From Thalassobellus sp050294475 (GTDB taxonomy: Bacteria > Bacteroidota > Bacteroidia > Flavobacteriales > Flavobacteriaceae), in NCBI GenBank assembly GCA_050294475.1, contig JBNKOE010000021.1, positions 186,001 to 250,000 on the forward strand: 64,000 nt of DNA, written 5' to 3'. Shown here piece after piece: positions 1 to 9,334 of the stretch. The stretch's first letter is position 1; the number at the start of each line of letters is the position of its first letter. The position numbers and the translations under genes were made by a program. The notes under the pieces are model-generated. The model made no database searches, was not told the origin of the DNA, and saw nothing but the letters and a program-made list of their open reading frames with translations.

Positions 1-2223
1 ACCGCCTGTAATAGTAATATCTATAGCGCCATCATCAGATTCAAAACAAGTGCTTTGGCTTACCTCTTGAGAGACATTTATAGTAGGGTAGACGGTAATA
101 GTAACCGTAAAATCTGGACCAGGACATGTTCCTGCTATTGGTGAAACTGTATAGGTTGCTGTTGCTGAGGTATTTGTTGTATTGGTTAATGTTTGACTAA
201 TACTGGTTCTTGGAGAAGATTGACTAGAAGCTCCACTAATAGCTCCAGCAGGAGAAATTACAGGTGCTCCCCAAGTGTATGTTGTTCCAGATGGGATATT
301 ATCTGTGCTAGTATTAGTAGGGTTTATAGTAAAAGTATCGCCACTACAAATTTCTTGAGTTTTTGAAGATATAATGGGAGAGAGTACTAAGTCTACGGAA
401 AAATCAGCTTCTTTAGATGTTGTGCCACAACTGTTAGTTACGCTAAATGTAACCGTATAATTTCCACTTACCAAATAGTCTATTTTACCTGGGGTCAAAG
501 ATGTTGATGTAGAAGGTGTTCCTCCTGGGAAACTCCATAAATATGTGATTTCAGAACTTGGAGAACATGTTTCTTCCACAGAACCTTTAGGGAATATAGA
601 TGCAGATTGACAAAAATCTGAAATAGGATCTAAAGTTATTACTGGAGGTTTTTTTACATCAATACGTTTTGTGATAGATCTATTAATTCCACAAGAGTTT
701 CGTGTTGTTAATCTTAAGTTATAAATACCAGGAGTGTTAAATGAAATATATGGTTCTTTAGAATTCCTGTTAGTACCATTAGCAAAATTCCAACTTTGAG
801 GTTCCTCACCACAATACGCTTCTTGGTAAGATGTTACATCCCAAGTATAAGTTTCTGTTCCACAGCCTAAGCTTGTATCAGTAGTATTTGTTATTTGTAA
901 AGGTGTTGAAACACATGCATTTTTAAATGTAAAGTTTGGTTCTAATATAGGCTCTACACATATAGTTTTTGTAACGGTACTACCTTTGCCACAAGGGGTT
1001 TCTGATTTTAAAGTAATAGTGTAAGTCCCTGGTGTTGTGTAAACATGACCTGGGTTTACGTCTCTAGAAATAGCACTTCCGTCTCCAAAATCCCATGTAT
1101 ATACATCAACTGTATTACAGTCATTTGTATATCCTGCAATGGTAGTATTATTAAAATAAGTTGTAGTGTTTGCACATACAATATCGCTTACATTGAAGTT
1201 GGTTATAGGAGCTTCTAAAATTATTATAGGTCCTGCGGAAAGGTATGTGCTTCCGCAAGATGTCGTTATTGTTAATGTAACAGTGCTTTTACTAGGGCAG
1301 TTAAATTTTGTAAACGTATGTGGTATTGGAAAATCTTGTGATGCAGGCGGGTTTACTGTATTGTAATATGTAGAACTTTCTAATTGTGTTTGCGTATAAT
1401 TGACAATGGTACCATCTCCGTAATTTACTTGATAATTAGTATCTGAAGGGTTTGAAGCCCAATCTCCTATAGCAAAATCTATTTCAGGAACTGGTGTGCA
1501 TAAATTAGTGGTGTTTCCAGGGGCAATTAATGATCCAATAGGATTGTTAGAGTTTTTTACCACATAAGTAATTGAATTATTGCAACCACTATTGCTAATT
1601 CCAGTTATAACCATATTAAATGATCCTAATTGCATATATGTATGAGGTGTAGGAAATGTTACATTGGTTTCGGAATTACCATCACCCCAATCAATATTGT
1701 ATGATGTAATGCAAGATGAAAAATTAGAATTATTACTCACATTAATTGTATATTCAAGGTCAGTATTGTTATCACCACATTTTTCAAAGGGAGTTATAGA
1801 ACCTGTAGGTGCATTTGAGTTTGTAAATTCTAAATCTGGTTTTTGTTGAATAGAAATGATTTTAGTTATGGAGGTTGTATCTCCATCATTATCAGTAACT
1901 GTTAATTTTATATTGTTGTTTTGAAATCCACAGCCTAGTGCCGTAAATGTATGTATAGGATTACTATCACTTGATGTTGTTCCATCTCCAAAATCCCAAA
2001 CGTAGGTAAAAGGAGCAACTCCTGTAATAGTTGGTGTAAATGTAATTGGTGTACCAGAGCAAGCACCATCATTATTAAAACTAAAATCGATTGTAGGAGA
2101 TTTAGTAAGTGGAGTAGTTAAATTGAGAGTATTATAATTATTGTTTTTATCTAATTTATTTAAGCCAAAAAAAGTAATGATTATTAAAAAAAATAAAAGA
2201 GTTAGAAAGGAAGTCTTATTCAT
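1..2223 (-). CDS. PKD/SprB-repeat surface adhesin, 5' part (3' end outside window)
   Basis: Read on the minus strand from the ATG at 2223, the frame stays open for 741 codons to the window edge. The first residues (MNKTSFLTLLFFLIIITFFG) look like a signal peptide. After it come about seven repeats of roughly 100 residues, several with the PKD hallmark W-D-F-G-D-G (YVWDFGDG near 2000, YTWDFGD near 1090, IDWGDG near 1690). The last residues in the window (SDDGAIDITITGG) match the start of a SprB repeat, found in the gliding adhesin of Flavobacterium. Such proteins are secreted by the type IX system and displayed on the surface for adhesion or gliding. The C-terminal sorting signal that would prove this lies outside the window. 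Family assignment is solid; the exact role is inferred. Confidence 0.85.
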   Translation of the reverse strand, partial: MNKTSFLTLLFFLIIITFFGLNKLDKNNNYNTLNLTTPLTKSPTIDFSFNNDGACSGTPITFTPTITGVAPFTYVWDFGDGTTSSDSNPIHTFTALGCGFQNNNIKLTVTDNDGDTTSITKIISIQQKPDLEFTNSNAPTGSITPFEKCGDNNTDLEYTINVSNNSNFSSCITSYNIDWGDGNSETNVTFPTPHTYMQLGSFNMVITGISNSGCNNSITYVVKNSNNPIGSLIAPGNTTNLCTPVPEIDFAIGDWASNPSDTNYQVNYGDGTIVNYTQTQLESSTYYNTVNPPASQDFPIPHTFTKFNCPSKSTVTLTITTSCGSTYLSAGPIIILEAPITNFNVSDIVCANTTTYFNNTTIAGYTNDCNTVDVYTWDFGDGSAISRDVNPGHVYTTPGTYTITLKSETPCGKGSTVTKTICVEPILEPNFTFKNACVSTPLQITNTTDTSLGCGTETYTWDVTSYQEAYCGEEPQSWNFANGTNRNSKEPYISFNTPGIYNLRLTTRNSCGINRSITKRIDVKKPPVITLDPISDFCQSASIFPKGSVEETCSPSSEITYLWSFPGGTPSTSTSLTPGKIDYLVSGNYTVTFSVTNSCGTTSKEADFSVDLVLSPIISSKTQEICSGDTFTINPTNTSTDNIPSGTTYTWGAPVISPAGAISGASSQSSPRTSISQTLTNTTNTSATATYTVSPIAGTCPGPDFTVTITVYPTINVSQEVSQSTCFESDDGAIDITITGG

Positions 2224-2866
2224 GTAAAGTGTTTAGTAAACATTGGTTCATGCTAAAATAATATTTTATTAATACTGTGTAAGGTATTTGAGGATAAAAA
2301 GATGTAAAACCTGATATTTAACATTTATTTTTCTCATTAATAGTCATGTTTTTGCTTTTATTTAATAGATGCAAATGTCACCTTTTATAGGTGACAGACT
2401 CGGGAACGAAATAGGGATTCATAGTGTGTCTCTATACTTGCGTTTATGTTAACTGTGTTGTTAGAATCAGTAAACGTTATTTGCAGAGCAGGACTTTCGT
2501 CTTTACAATCTTGTGTAGTGCCAGAAATTGTTGCGGCAGTTAGAGGAGAGGCTTCAATATTTAATATTGAGTAGGTTCGTTTTTTAGTACTCTTTATTAA
2601 TGTCAGTTTTATTAAAGATAAAAATTGAAACACTAATTATAAAAAATAACAATATGGTAAGAAAATAATTCTTCCTCATATAAGGTAATTAGGTCAGTAT
2701 CTTTCACTAGAATATATATTTTTAAAGTAATAGTATTTTAAAGCTATTTAAATTCCTTATTATCTATAAAATATTTAATAATTAGGTATTAAAACCCAAC
2801 AAGGAGGATTAATCTTTCATGTTCTATAGATAGTTGATTATATTTACAAATAAAAACTTTTTTGTT
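2224..2866. other. Intergenic region with only a decayed adhesin fragment
   Basis: This AT-rich gap of about 640 bp separates the divergent adhesin and patatin genes. It holds the decayed adhesin-like fragment described separately and an isolated AAGGAGG at 2801-2807, followed by a four-codon ATG-to-TAG reading frame just before the patatin gene. I see no clear TAnnTTTG promoter and no RNA gene. Confidence 0.5.
2385..2633 (-). pseudogene. Decayed fragment of a flavobacterial adhesin/PKD-type repeat
   Basis: An 82-codon minus-strand frame without an ATG (it could only begin at GTG) contains TAATISGTTQDCKDESPALQ followed by ITFTDSNN. This resembles the recurring ATISGTT.VC.....P.ITFTG.NGT motif of large flavobacterial gliding-associated adhesins. 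The sequence then departs from the repeat pattern, and the N-terminal part lacks any signal peptide. It lies directly upstream of the intact adhesin and in the same orientation. I read it as the leftover of a neighbouring or duplicated adhesin gene. A chance frame cannot be excluded. Confidence 0.4.
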
Positions 2867-3769
2867 TTGAAAGCATTAGTAATTTCAGGAGGTGGTAGCA
2901 AAGGCGCTTTTGCAGGTGGAGTTGCTCAATACCTTATTGAAGATTTAAAACGACAATATCAATTGTTTATAGGTACTTCTACTGGTAGCTTATTAGTGTC
3001 TCATTTAGCCTTAAATAAAATTGAAAAAATAAAATCGGTGTATACCAGCGTTACAAATGATAATATTTTTGATGTTTGTCCTTTTGTAATTAAAAAAAGG
3101 CATGGTACTCAAAATATAGGAATAAGACATTTAGCAGTTGTTTTAAATTTTATTAGAGGCAGTAAAACCTTTGGAGAAAGTTATAATTTGAGAAGTTTGA
3201 TTAAAAAAACATTGTTAGAAGATGAGTTTTTAGAACTGAAAAATTCCAATTTAGACATTATTGTTACTGTATCTAATTTGTCGCTTAATCAGGTTGAATA
3301 TAAATCTATAAAAGAGTTTGATTACGAAGCATTTATAGATTGGATTTGGGTGTCTTGTAATTACACACCGTTTATGTCTTTGATTAAAAAAAACGGCTGT
3401 GAATATGCCGATGGAGGTATGGGGAATATGGTGCCTATAGAGGAAGCGATTAAACGAGGTGCTACAGAGGTTGATGTTATTGTTTTACAAACTGAAGTTA
3501 ATCAGTTAAATAGAATGTCTTCAAGAAATCCTTTTTCATTAATTACCAATATTTTTGGATTTATGTTAGATAGGATTGAAAATCAAAATATTAAGATTGG
3601 TAAATTTGTTGCATCGCACCATGATGCGATTATTAATTTTTATTATGCTCCTACTATTTTAACAACTAATTCATTGATATTCGATAAAGAAAAAATGACA
3701 AAATGGTGGCAAGATGGTTTTAATTTTGCTAAATTTAAGAATCAAGAAATTAGCCAATTAGAAGATTAG
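2867..3769 (+). CDS. Patatin-like phospholipase, tandem copy 1
   Basis: A 300-residue patatin-family acyl hydrolase, expected to cleave acyl esters of phospholipids or other lipids with a Ser-Asp dyad. The oxyanion-hole loop GGGSKG lies at residues 8-13, the nucleophile Ser38 sits in GTSTG, and the catalytic Asp182 is in ADGG. I chose the TTG at 2867 because it aligns exactly with the MKALVISGGGSKGA start of the following paralogue. An upstream in-frame TTG at 2834 would add 11 unconserved residues. There is no signal peptide, so it is probably cytoplasmic. It is followed after 3 bp by a close paralogue, so the two form a tandem duplication and probably an operon. The natural substrate is unknown. 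Confidence 0.85.
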   Translation: MKALVISGGGSKGAFAGGVAQYLIEDLKRQYQLFIGTSTGSLLVSHLALNKIEKIKSVYTSVTNDNIFDVCPFVIKKRHGTQNIGIRHLAVVLNFIRGSKTFGESYNLRSLIKKTLLEDEFLELKNSNLDIIVTVSNLSLNQVEYKSIKEFDYEAFIDWIWVSCNYTPFMSLIKKNGCEYADGGMGNMVPIEEAIKRGATEVDVIVLQTEVNQLNRMSSRNPFSLITNIFGFMLDRIENQNIKIGKFVASHHDAIINFYYAPTILTTNSLIFDKEKMTKWWQDGFNFAKFKNQEISQLED

Positions 3770-3772
3770 TAT

Positions 3773-4693
3773 ATGAAAGCATTAGTGATTTCAGGCGGAG
3801 GAAGTAAAGGAGCGTATGCAGGTGGTGTTGCTCAATATTTAATTCAGGAAGAAAGACGTGATTACGATATGTTTTTAGGAACTTCTACAGGAGGGTTGCT
3901 AGTACCACATTTAGCGGCAGGAAAAATTGATAAAATACGGCAGGTATATACAAATGTTAATCAACATAATATATTTAGTGTCAATCCTTTTGTGATTCGA
4001 AAAAAAGGAAACCGGGAGTATGTGTCAATAGATTTTTTAAATTCTCTTTGGCAGTTTATTAAAATGAAACGCACTTTTGGAGAAAGTAAAGCGCTAAGAC
4101 ATTATATAAAAAAACATTTTACCATTGAAGAGTATAATTTAATAAAAACTACAAAGCATGATGTTGTGGTTACTGTTTCTAATTTATCAAAAAATAGAGT
4201 AGAGTATAAGTCTATTAAAGATTTTAGTTATGATGAGTTTTGCGATTGGATTTGGATTTCATGTAATTATATACCATTTATGTCTTTAGTCAAGAAAAAT
4301 GAATTTGAATATGCCGATGGCGGATTAGGGTGTGTGGTGCCAATTCGAGAGGCTATTTTAAGAGGAGCAACAGAGATTGATGCGATAGTTTTAGAATCTG
4401 AAACAATGGAGTATAATAAAGTTTTAGGGAAGAACCCATTTTCATTAATGATTAATTTGTTTGGCCATTTATCAGATCAGGTTGAGCGTAATGATATAAC
4501 TATAGGCAAGTTGGCTGCAAAGAATAGAGGTGTACAACTAAACCTGTATTATACGCCATCAAAATTAACTGAGAATTCTTTAATATTTAATAAAAAATTA
4601 ATGACGTCTTGGTGGGATCAAGGCTATAATTATGCTAAAGAAAAATATAAAGAAGCACATTCTAATGAATTAAGAATAGAAGAATTACCATAA
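3773..4693 (+). CDS. Patatin-like phospholipase, tandem copy 2
   Basis: A 306-residue paralogue of the preceding gene with collinear motifs: GGGSKG at 8-13, GTSTG with nucleophile Ser38, and ADGG with Asp182. The two proteins also share long blocks such as VTVSNLS, EYKSIK and DWIW.SCNY.PFMSL. No signal peptide is visible. The ATG is only 3 bp after the stop of copy 1, which indicates co-transcription. Its 3' end overlaps the convergent gene at 4685-5206 by 9 bp, so no separate terminator is present between them. Retention of every catalytic residue in both copies argues that both are active, perhaps on different lipids or as a heteromer. Confidence 0.87.
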   Translation: MKALVISGGGSKGAYAGGVAQYLIQEERRDYDMFLGTSTGGLLVPHLAAGKIDKIRQVYTNVNQHNIFSVNPFVIRKKGNREYVSIDFLNSLWQFIKMKRTFGESKALRHYIKKHFTIEEYNLIKTTKHDVVVTVSNLSKNRVEYKSIKDFSYDEFCDWIWISCNYIPFMSLVKKNEFEYADGGLGCVVPIREAILRGATEIDAIVLESETMEYNKVLGKNPFSLMINLFGHLSDQVERNDITIGKLAAKNRGVQLNLYYTPSKLTENSLIFNKKLMTSWWDQGYNYAKEKYKEAHSNELRIEELP

Positions 4694-5206
4694 ATCTGAA
4701 ACTTCTTCTTTAATAAAAGATAATGCGGCATCACTTGGTGATAGTCGTTCCATCATTTCGGTTAAAACAACTTCTCTAAGCTTATTGGCTGTATCTGTTT
4801 TTTCAGACATGCTAGCTTTTCTAATTAGTTGAATTGTTGCGTTTTTTGCAGTAGTAATAATGTTCCAGCACTTTTCACTAACATAGATTTGTTGCGATAA
4901 GTTATGTTCGAATTCTTGCTCAATACTTTGTGTAAGGAGGTTAACGTAATCTTCTTTATTTGAAGATGTTGGATGTATTCTAATCAGAAGTTTTGAAGGT
5001 GCTAGTCGTTCTAAAAACAAAGCCATTCGCTCGTAGGCTTGAAGGCGTAATGGCATAGCATTTACTTGCAAGTCTTTTTTTAGCATAAATCGTCTTCTGC
5101 CATCTTCGTTTTTAGTGTGTTCTTTAAAAAAATAAAAAGCAATAACTCCTGTAATTAACGAAGGAATGGCAAAAAGAAAGAGGTCTATAATTCTGTTAGG
5201 CTCCAT
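4685..5206 (-). CDS. Small membrane-anchored conserved protein (possibly DUF7935 type)
   Basis: A 173-residue protein with one N-terminal membrane segment (about residues 7-26), then a basic stretch and a mainly helical cytoplasmic part ending ...EEVSDLW. I do not recognise a catalytic motif. The size and layout match a family of hypothetical proteins common in Bacteroidota that I associate with DUF7935, but I hold that name loosely. It lies 48 bp downstream of the glutamate-synthase-like gene on the same strand, so the two are probably co-transcribed. Its stop overlaps the end of the convergent patatin gene. Confidence 0.65.
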   Translation of the reverse strand: MEPNRIIDLFLFAIPSLITGVIAFYFFKEHTKNEDGRRRFMLKKDLQVNAMPLRLQAYERMALFLERLAPSKLLIRIHPTSSNKEDYVNLLTQSIEQEFEHNLSQQIYVSEKCWNIITTAKNATIQLIRKASMSEKTDTANKLREVVLTEMMERLSPSDAALSFIKEEVSDLW

Positions 5207-5254
5207 AATAGGTATATTTGGTTAAGTATGTGTCTTTAAAAAAAGCTGTTTCTG

Positions 5255-6802
5255 TTAATTTTTTCCTCCCAAATATAAACAATCTTTTAGGTCTTGCATA
5301 GATTTAAAAGGAACAACTGTTTTCTCATACATGTAAGTTCTGTTTAATTCTTTTGAGAGGGTATGGTCGGCTACATTAATTTCAATATCACTCATTTTAA
5401 ACTGACAAGGATGTTCGTAACCAGCAGCATGTGTAATTTCTATAAACTCTTTTCTAAAGGTTTTAAAATATTGCGCTAATCGTTCCGATTTTAAAGTTGG
5501 GTCAATACCGTTTTGTAACCATTTGTTTTGCGTTGCAACACCACTAGGACACCTATTTGTGTGGCATACTTGCGCTTGAATACAACCAATACTCATCATG
5601 GCTTCACGGGCTACATTAATACAATCTGCTCCCATAGCAAATGCCATTGCAGCTTTAGCAGGAAAACCAAGTTTACCACTTCCAATAAATACAATGCGTT
5701 CAGATAATCCTTTGTTTTTAAATAGCTTATACAAATCGCTAAACCCATAAACCCATGGTAAACTTACATGGTCAGCAAAACTTGGAGGAGCAGCACCTGT
5801 TCCGCCTTCACCACCATCAACTGTTATAAAATCGGGGCCTTTATTGGTTTTAAGCATCACATCGGCTAGTTCTTCCCATTGTTCAAGCTTACCGATAGCC
5901 GCTTTAATACCAACAGGTAAGCCAGTAGCTGCGGCAATTTTTTCAATAAAATCAACCATTTCAGGTACATTGGAAAATGCTTTATGGTTAGGAGGAGATA
6001 ATACATCTTTGCCAACTTCAACGCCTCTAATTTCAGCAATTTCTTTTGTTATTTTGGCACCAGGCAATACACCACCTTTTCCTGGTTTTGCTCCTTGCGA
6101 TAGCTTAACTTCTATAGCACGAATAAAAGGGTTTTCTTCAACCAATTTTATTAATTTTTCCATAGAAAAACCACCATCTTTAGAGCGAACTCCAAAATAT
6201 CCTGTTCCAATGTGAAAAATAACATCGCCACCATGACTATGATATGGCGATAATCCGCCTTCACCAGTGTTGTGATAAGCACTAGCTATTTTAACACCTT
6301 TGTTTAAGGATTCTATGGCTTTTGCAGAAAGCGACCCAAAGCTCATGGCAGATACGTTTACTACAGAACCTGGTCTAAAAGGTTTTTTTCTTTTATTGTA
6401 TGCACCCATAACTTTGGCGCATGGTAAAAACGTTTTATCAATTTTATTAGGGTGATTTTCAGGAAGTTTATAAGGCATCATTGCATTATTAATAAATATG
6501 TGTTGATGCTCATAAATATCTCTGTCGGTTCCAAAGCCTTCATAATTATTTTCGTGTTTAGCCGAAGCATAAATCCAACCACGTTCAATACGATTAAAAG
6601 GCAATTCTTCTCTGTTATTTGCCACAAAATATTGTCGCATCTCTGGTCCGATACTTTCTAGCCAGTAGCGTAAATGCCCAACAATAGGGAAATTATGACT
6701 TACGGTATGCTTTTTTTGAAGAAAAATATCTCGAAAAGCTACAATAGCTAGCACTATTAAAACCCAACCCCACCAAGCAATATCTGATAAAAAACCGAAC
6801 AT
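5255..6802 (-). CDS. Membrane-anchored FMN-binding glutamate synthase-like protein
   Basis: 515 residues. After an N-terminal membrane helix (about 8-28) comes a domain like the FMN/synthase half of the large glutamate synthase subunit. It shows the TIM-barrel glycine-rich phosphate motif (DGGEGGTGAAP) and the cysteine cluster C-x5-C-x4-C in CIQAQVCHTNRCPSG, which binds a [3Fe-4S] centre in GltS. The glutaminase and C-terminal beta-helix domains of GltB are absent. This stand-alone family is common in Bacteroidota and its physiological reaction is not settled. ATG start at 6802. A 149-bp divergent promoter region separates it from the helicase gene. Confidence 0.85.
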   Translation of the reverse strand: MFGFLSDIAWWGWVLIVLAIVAFRDIFLQKKHTVSHNFPIVGHLRYWLESIGPEMRQYFVANNREELPFNRIERGWIYASAKHENNYEGFGTDRDIYEHQHIFINNAMMPYKLPENHPNKIDKTFLPCAKVMGAYNKRKKPFRPGSVVNVSAMSFGSLSAKAIESLNKGVKIASAYHNTGEGGLSPYHSHGGDVIFHIGTGYFGVRSKDGGFSMEKLIKLVEENPFIRAIEVKLSQGAKPGKGGVLPGAKITKEIAEIRGVEVGKDVLSPPNHKAFSNVPEMVDFIEKIAAATGLPVGIKAAIGKLEQWEELADVMLKTNKGPDFITVDGGEGGTGAAPPSFADHVSLPWVYGFSDLYKLFKNKGLSERIVFIGSGKLGFPAKAAMAFAMGADCINVAREAMMSIGCIQAQVCHTNRCPSGVATQNKWLQNGIDPTLKSERLAQYFKTFRKEFIEITHAAGYEHPCQFKMSDIEINVADHTLSKELNRTYMYEKTVVPFKSMQDLKDCLYLGGKN

Positions 6803-6951
6803 AGAATTTTTTAATTTTTAAAAATGAATGCTAAAGATATTTAAATTTTAATAAAGCCAAAGCTTTAATTAATTGTTTATAATTATTGATAATTACATGT
6901 CGTTAACCGCTACACAATGGTTATTTTTAACCTTTAAAAATTGAAATTAAT

Positions 6952-9297
6952 TTGGAGAAGTATTTAAGTCAGTTAAACGAAGCACAATTAGAGCCTACAA
7001 TACAGAAAGAAGGTCCTATGATTATTATAGCAGGAGCTGGATCTGGAAAAACACGTGTGCTAACATATAGAATTGCTTATTTAATGAGTCAAGGTGTTGA
7101 TGCATTTAATATATTATCATTAACATTTACTAACAAAGCAGCTCGCGAAATGAAAGAGCGTATTGCTAAAATAGTTGGTACAAGCGAAGCAAAAAACTTA
7201 TGGATGGGTACATTTCACTCGGTTTTTGCTAAAATATTGCGTTTTGAAGGACATCATTTAGGGTTTCCTAGTAACTTCACTATTTATGATACTCAAGATT
7301 CTCAAAAGCTTTTGGGGTCTATCATAAAAGAAATGAACTTAGATAAAGATATTTATAAAACTAAACAGGTATATAGCAGAATTTCATCATATAAAAACAG
7401 TTTAATAACTGTAAAAGCTTATATGAATAATCCCGAATTAAAAGAGGCCGATGCCATGGCACGCCGACCAAGAATGGGAGATATTTATGCGGAGTATGTA
7501 GACAGATGTTTTAAAGCAGGTGCTATGGATTTTGATGATTTATTATTAAGAACCAATGAGTTACTTACCCGTTTTCCTAATGTTTTAGCACAATATCAAG
7601 ATCGATTTAGATATATTTTAGTAGATGAGTATCAAGATACAAACCACAGTCAGTATTTAATTGTTCGTGCTTTAGCCGATAGATTTCAAAATATTTGTGT
7701 AGTAGGTGATGATGCCCAGAGTATTTATGCATTCCGTGGGGCAAACATTAATAATATTTTAAATTTTCAGAAAGATTATGATGATGTTAAGCTTTTTAGA
7801 TTGGAACAAAACTACCGATCTACTAAAAATATTGTTGGTGCAGCAAACTCAGTTATTGAGCATAATAAAACGAAGTTAGATAAAGTTGTTTGGACAGCCA
7901 ATGAAGAAGGACCTAAAGTAAAAATACACCGTTCGTTAACCGATGGAGATGAGGGTAGATATGTAGCAAGTACCATTTGGGATGCTAAAATGCAAGAGCA
8001 ATTACATAATAGTGAATTTGCTATTTTATATCGTACCAATGCACAATCGCGTTCTATTGAAGATGCGCTGAGAAAACGTGATATTCCTTATAGGATTTAT
8101 GGCGGATTAAGTTTTTATCAGCGAAAAGAGATTAAAGATGTAATTGCTTATTTGCGATTAATATTAAATCCAGCTGATGAAGAAGCTTTAAAACGTGTTA
8201 TAAACTATCCTGCAAGAGGTATTGGGCAAACGACCATCGATAGGTTAGTGGTAGCTGCAAATGGTTATAAACGAACCATTTTTGAAGTGCTTCAAAATAT
8301 TGATAAAGTAGATATTAATATAAATAGTGGCGCAAAAAACAAGTTGAAAGACTTTGTGACTTTAATAGAAAGTTTTCAGGTAATGAATCAAACAGCAACA
8401 GCGTTTGAATTAGCCGAACATGTGGTGAAAGCAACTGGTTTAATACGTGAAATTAATAAAGATGGCACTCCTGAAGGTGTCACACGTTTAGAAAACGTAG
8501 AAGAAATGCTTAATGGTATTAAAGATTTTGTTGAAGGTCAACAAGAAATAGCCGATACCACAGGCAATTTAGCGGAGTTTTTAGAAGATGTGGCTTTAGC
8601 AACCGATTTAGATAACGAAAAGGGAGATGAAGATGCCGTGGCGTTAATGACCATTCACTTAGCAAAAGGTTTAGAGTTTAATCAGGTGTTTATTGTTGGT
8701 TTAGAGGAAGATTTATTTCCGAGTGCCATGAGTATGAACACGCGTACCGAGCTTGAGGAAGAACGCCGTTTGTTTTATGTGGCTTTAACCAGAGCTGAAA
8801 AGCAAGCTTATTTAACGTATGCGTTATCGCGTTACCGTTGGGGAAAATTAGTCGATTCTGAGCCAAGTCGTTTTATTGAAGAAATAGACGAACAGTTTGT
8901 TGAAAATGTAACACCAGCAAACGAAAGACGTATAAACCCGATGTTGTCTGCCGATATTTTTGGAGATGTAGCACCTAATAAAATTAGATATAAACCTGCA
9001 AAAAAGGCCGTTTTAAAAAAGCCAACAAAATCTATAAAGCAGGAGCAACCTAAATTTCAAGTAACTACACCTAAAAATTTAAAACGTGTTTCAGCTACTT
9101 CTGATGATGCTGCTAATGCCAATTTATTTGATAATACGTTAACCGTTGGCAATCTTGTAAAGCATATTCGTTTTGGAACAGGTGAAGTTTTAAAAATAGA
9201 AGGTAAAGGTGCAGATATTAAAGCTGAAATTAATTTTCAACATGGTGGCGTTAAGAAATTACTCTTACGTTTTGCTAAGTTGGAAGTTATTGGGTAG
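6952..9297 (+). CDS. pcrA: UvrD/PcrA-type ATP-dependent DNA helicase
   Basis: 781-residue superfamily 1A 3'-5' helicase for DNA repair and replication-fork maintenance. Walker A AGAGSGKT is at residues 27-34, the DEYQDTN Walker B near 225, GDDAQSIYAFRGA (motif III) near 250, the QNYRST motif, and VALMTIHLAKGLEF plus VALTRAE in the C-terminal half. The tail has a Tudor-like end (GTGEVLKIEGKGADIKAEI.F...G.KKL) typical of PcrA. The start is a TTG at 6952, since the only nearby ATG (6917) runs into a stop after six codons and MEKYLSQLNEAQ matches the family N-terminus. No Shine-Dalgarno is visible. Confidence 0.93.
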   Translation: MEKYLSQLNEAQLEPTIQKEGPMIIIAGAGSGKTRVLTYRIAYLMSQGVDAFNILSLTFTNKAAREMKERIAKIVGTSEAKNLWMGTFHSVFAKILRFEGHHLGFPSNFTIYDTQDSQKLLGSIIKEMNLDKDIYKTKQVYSRISSYKNSLITVKAYMNNPELKEADAMARRPRMGDIYAEYVDRCFKAGAMDFDDLLLRTNELLTRFPNVLAQYQDRFRYILVDEYQDTNHSQYLIVRALADRFQNICVVGDDAQSIYAFRGANINNILNFQKDYDDVKLFRLEQNYRSTKNIVGAANSVIEHNKTKLDKVVWTANEEGPKVKIHRSLTDGDEGRYVASTIWDAKMQEQLHNSEFAILYRTNAQSRSIEDALRKRDIPYRIYGGLSFYQRKEIKDVIAYLRLILNPADEEALKRVINYPARGIGQTTIDRLVVAANGYKRTIFEVLQNIDKVDININSGAKNKLKDFVTLIESFQVMNQTATAFELAEHVVKATGLIREINKDGTPEGVTRLENVEEMLNGIKDFVEGQQEIADTTGNLAEFLEDVALATDLDNEKGDEDAVALMTIHLAKGLEFNQVFIVGLEEDLFPSAMSMNTRTELEEERRLFYVALTRAEKQAYLTYALSRYRWGKLVDSEPSRFIEEIDEQFVENVTPANERRINPMLSADIFGDVAPNKIRYKPAKKAVLKKPTKSIKQEQPKFQVTTPKNLKRVSATSDDAANANLFDNTLTVGNLVKHIRFGTGEVLKIEGKGADIKAEINFQHGGVKKLLLRFAKLEVIG

Positions 9298-9298
9298 A

Positions 9299-9326
9299 TT
9301 AGTTGTTAGTTGTTAGTTGTTAGTTG
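9299..9326. repeat. Heptanucleotide tandem repeat (TTAGTTG, about four units)
   Basis: Immediately after the helicase stop there are about four perfect copies of TTAGTTG, ending 9 bp before the ATG of the next gene. The repeat fills the translation initiation region of the YrdC/Sua5-family gene. A seven-base unit changes length by slipped-strand mispairing and would shift spacing rather than the reading frame here. Confidence 0.8.
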
Positions 9327-9334
9327 GAAAAACC

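Noticed and set aside
1166..1849. Two short plus-strand frames within the adhesin
   Set aside because: Antisense to a continuous PKD-repeat coding region.
5844..6215. Long plus-strand frame inside the glutamate-synthase-like gene
   Set aside because: Antisense shadow of a conserved enzyme; hydrophobic low-complexity product.
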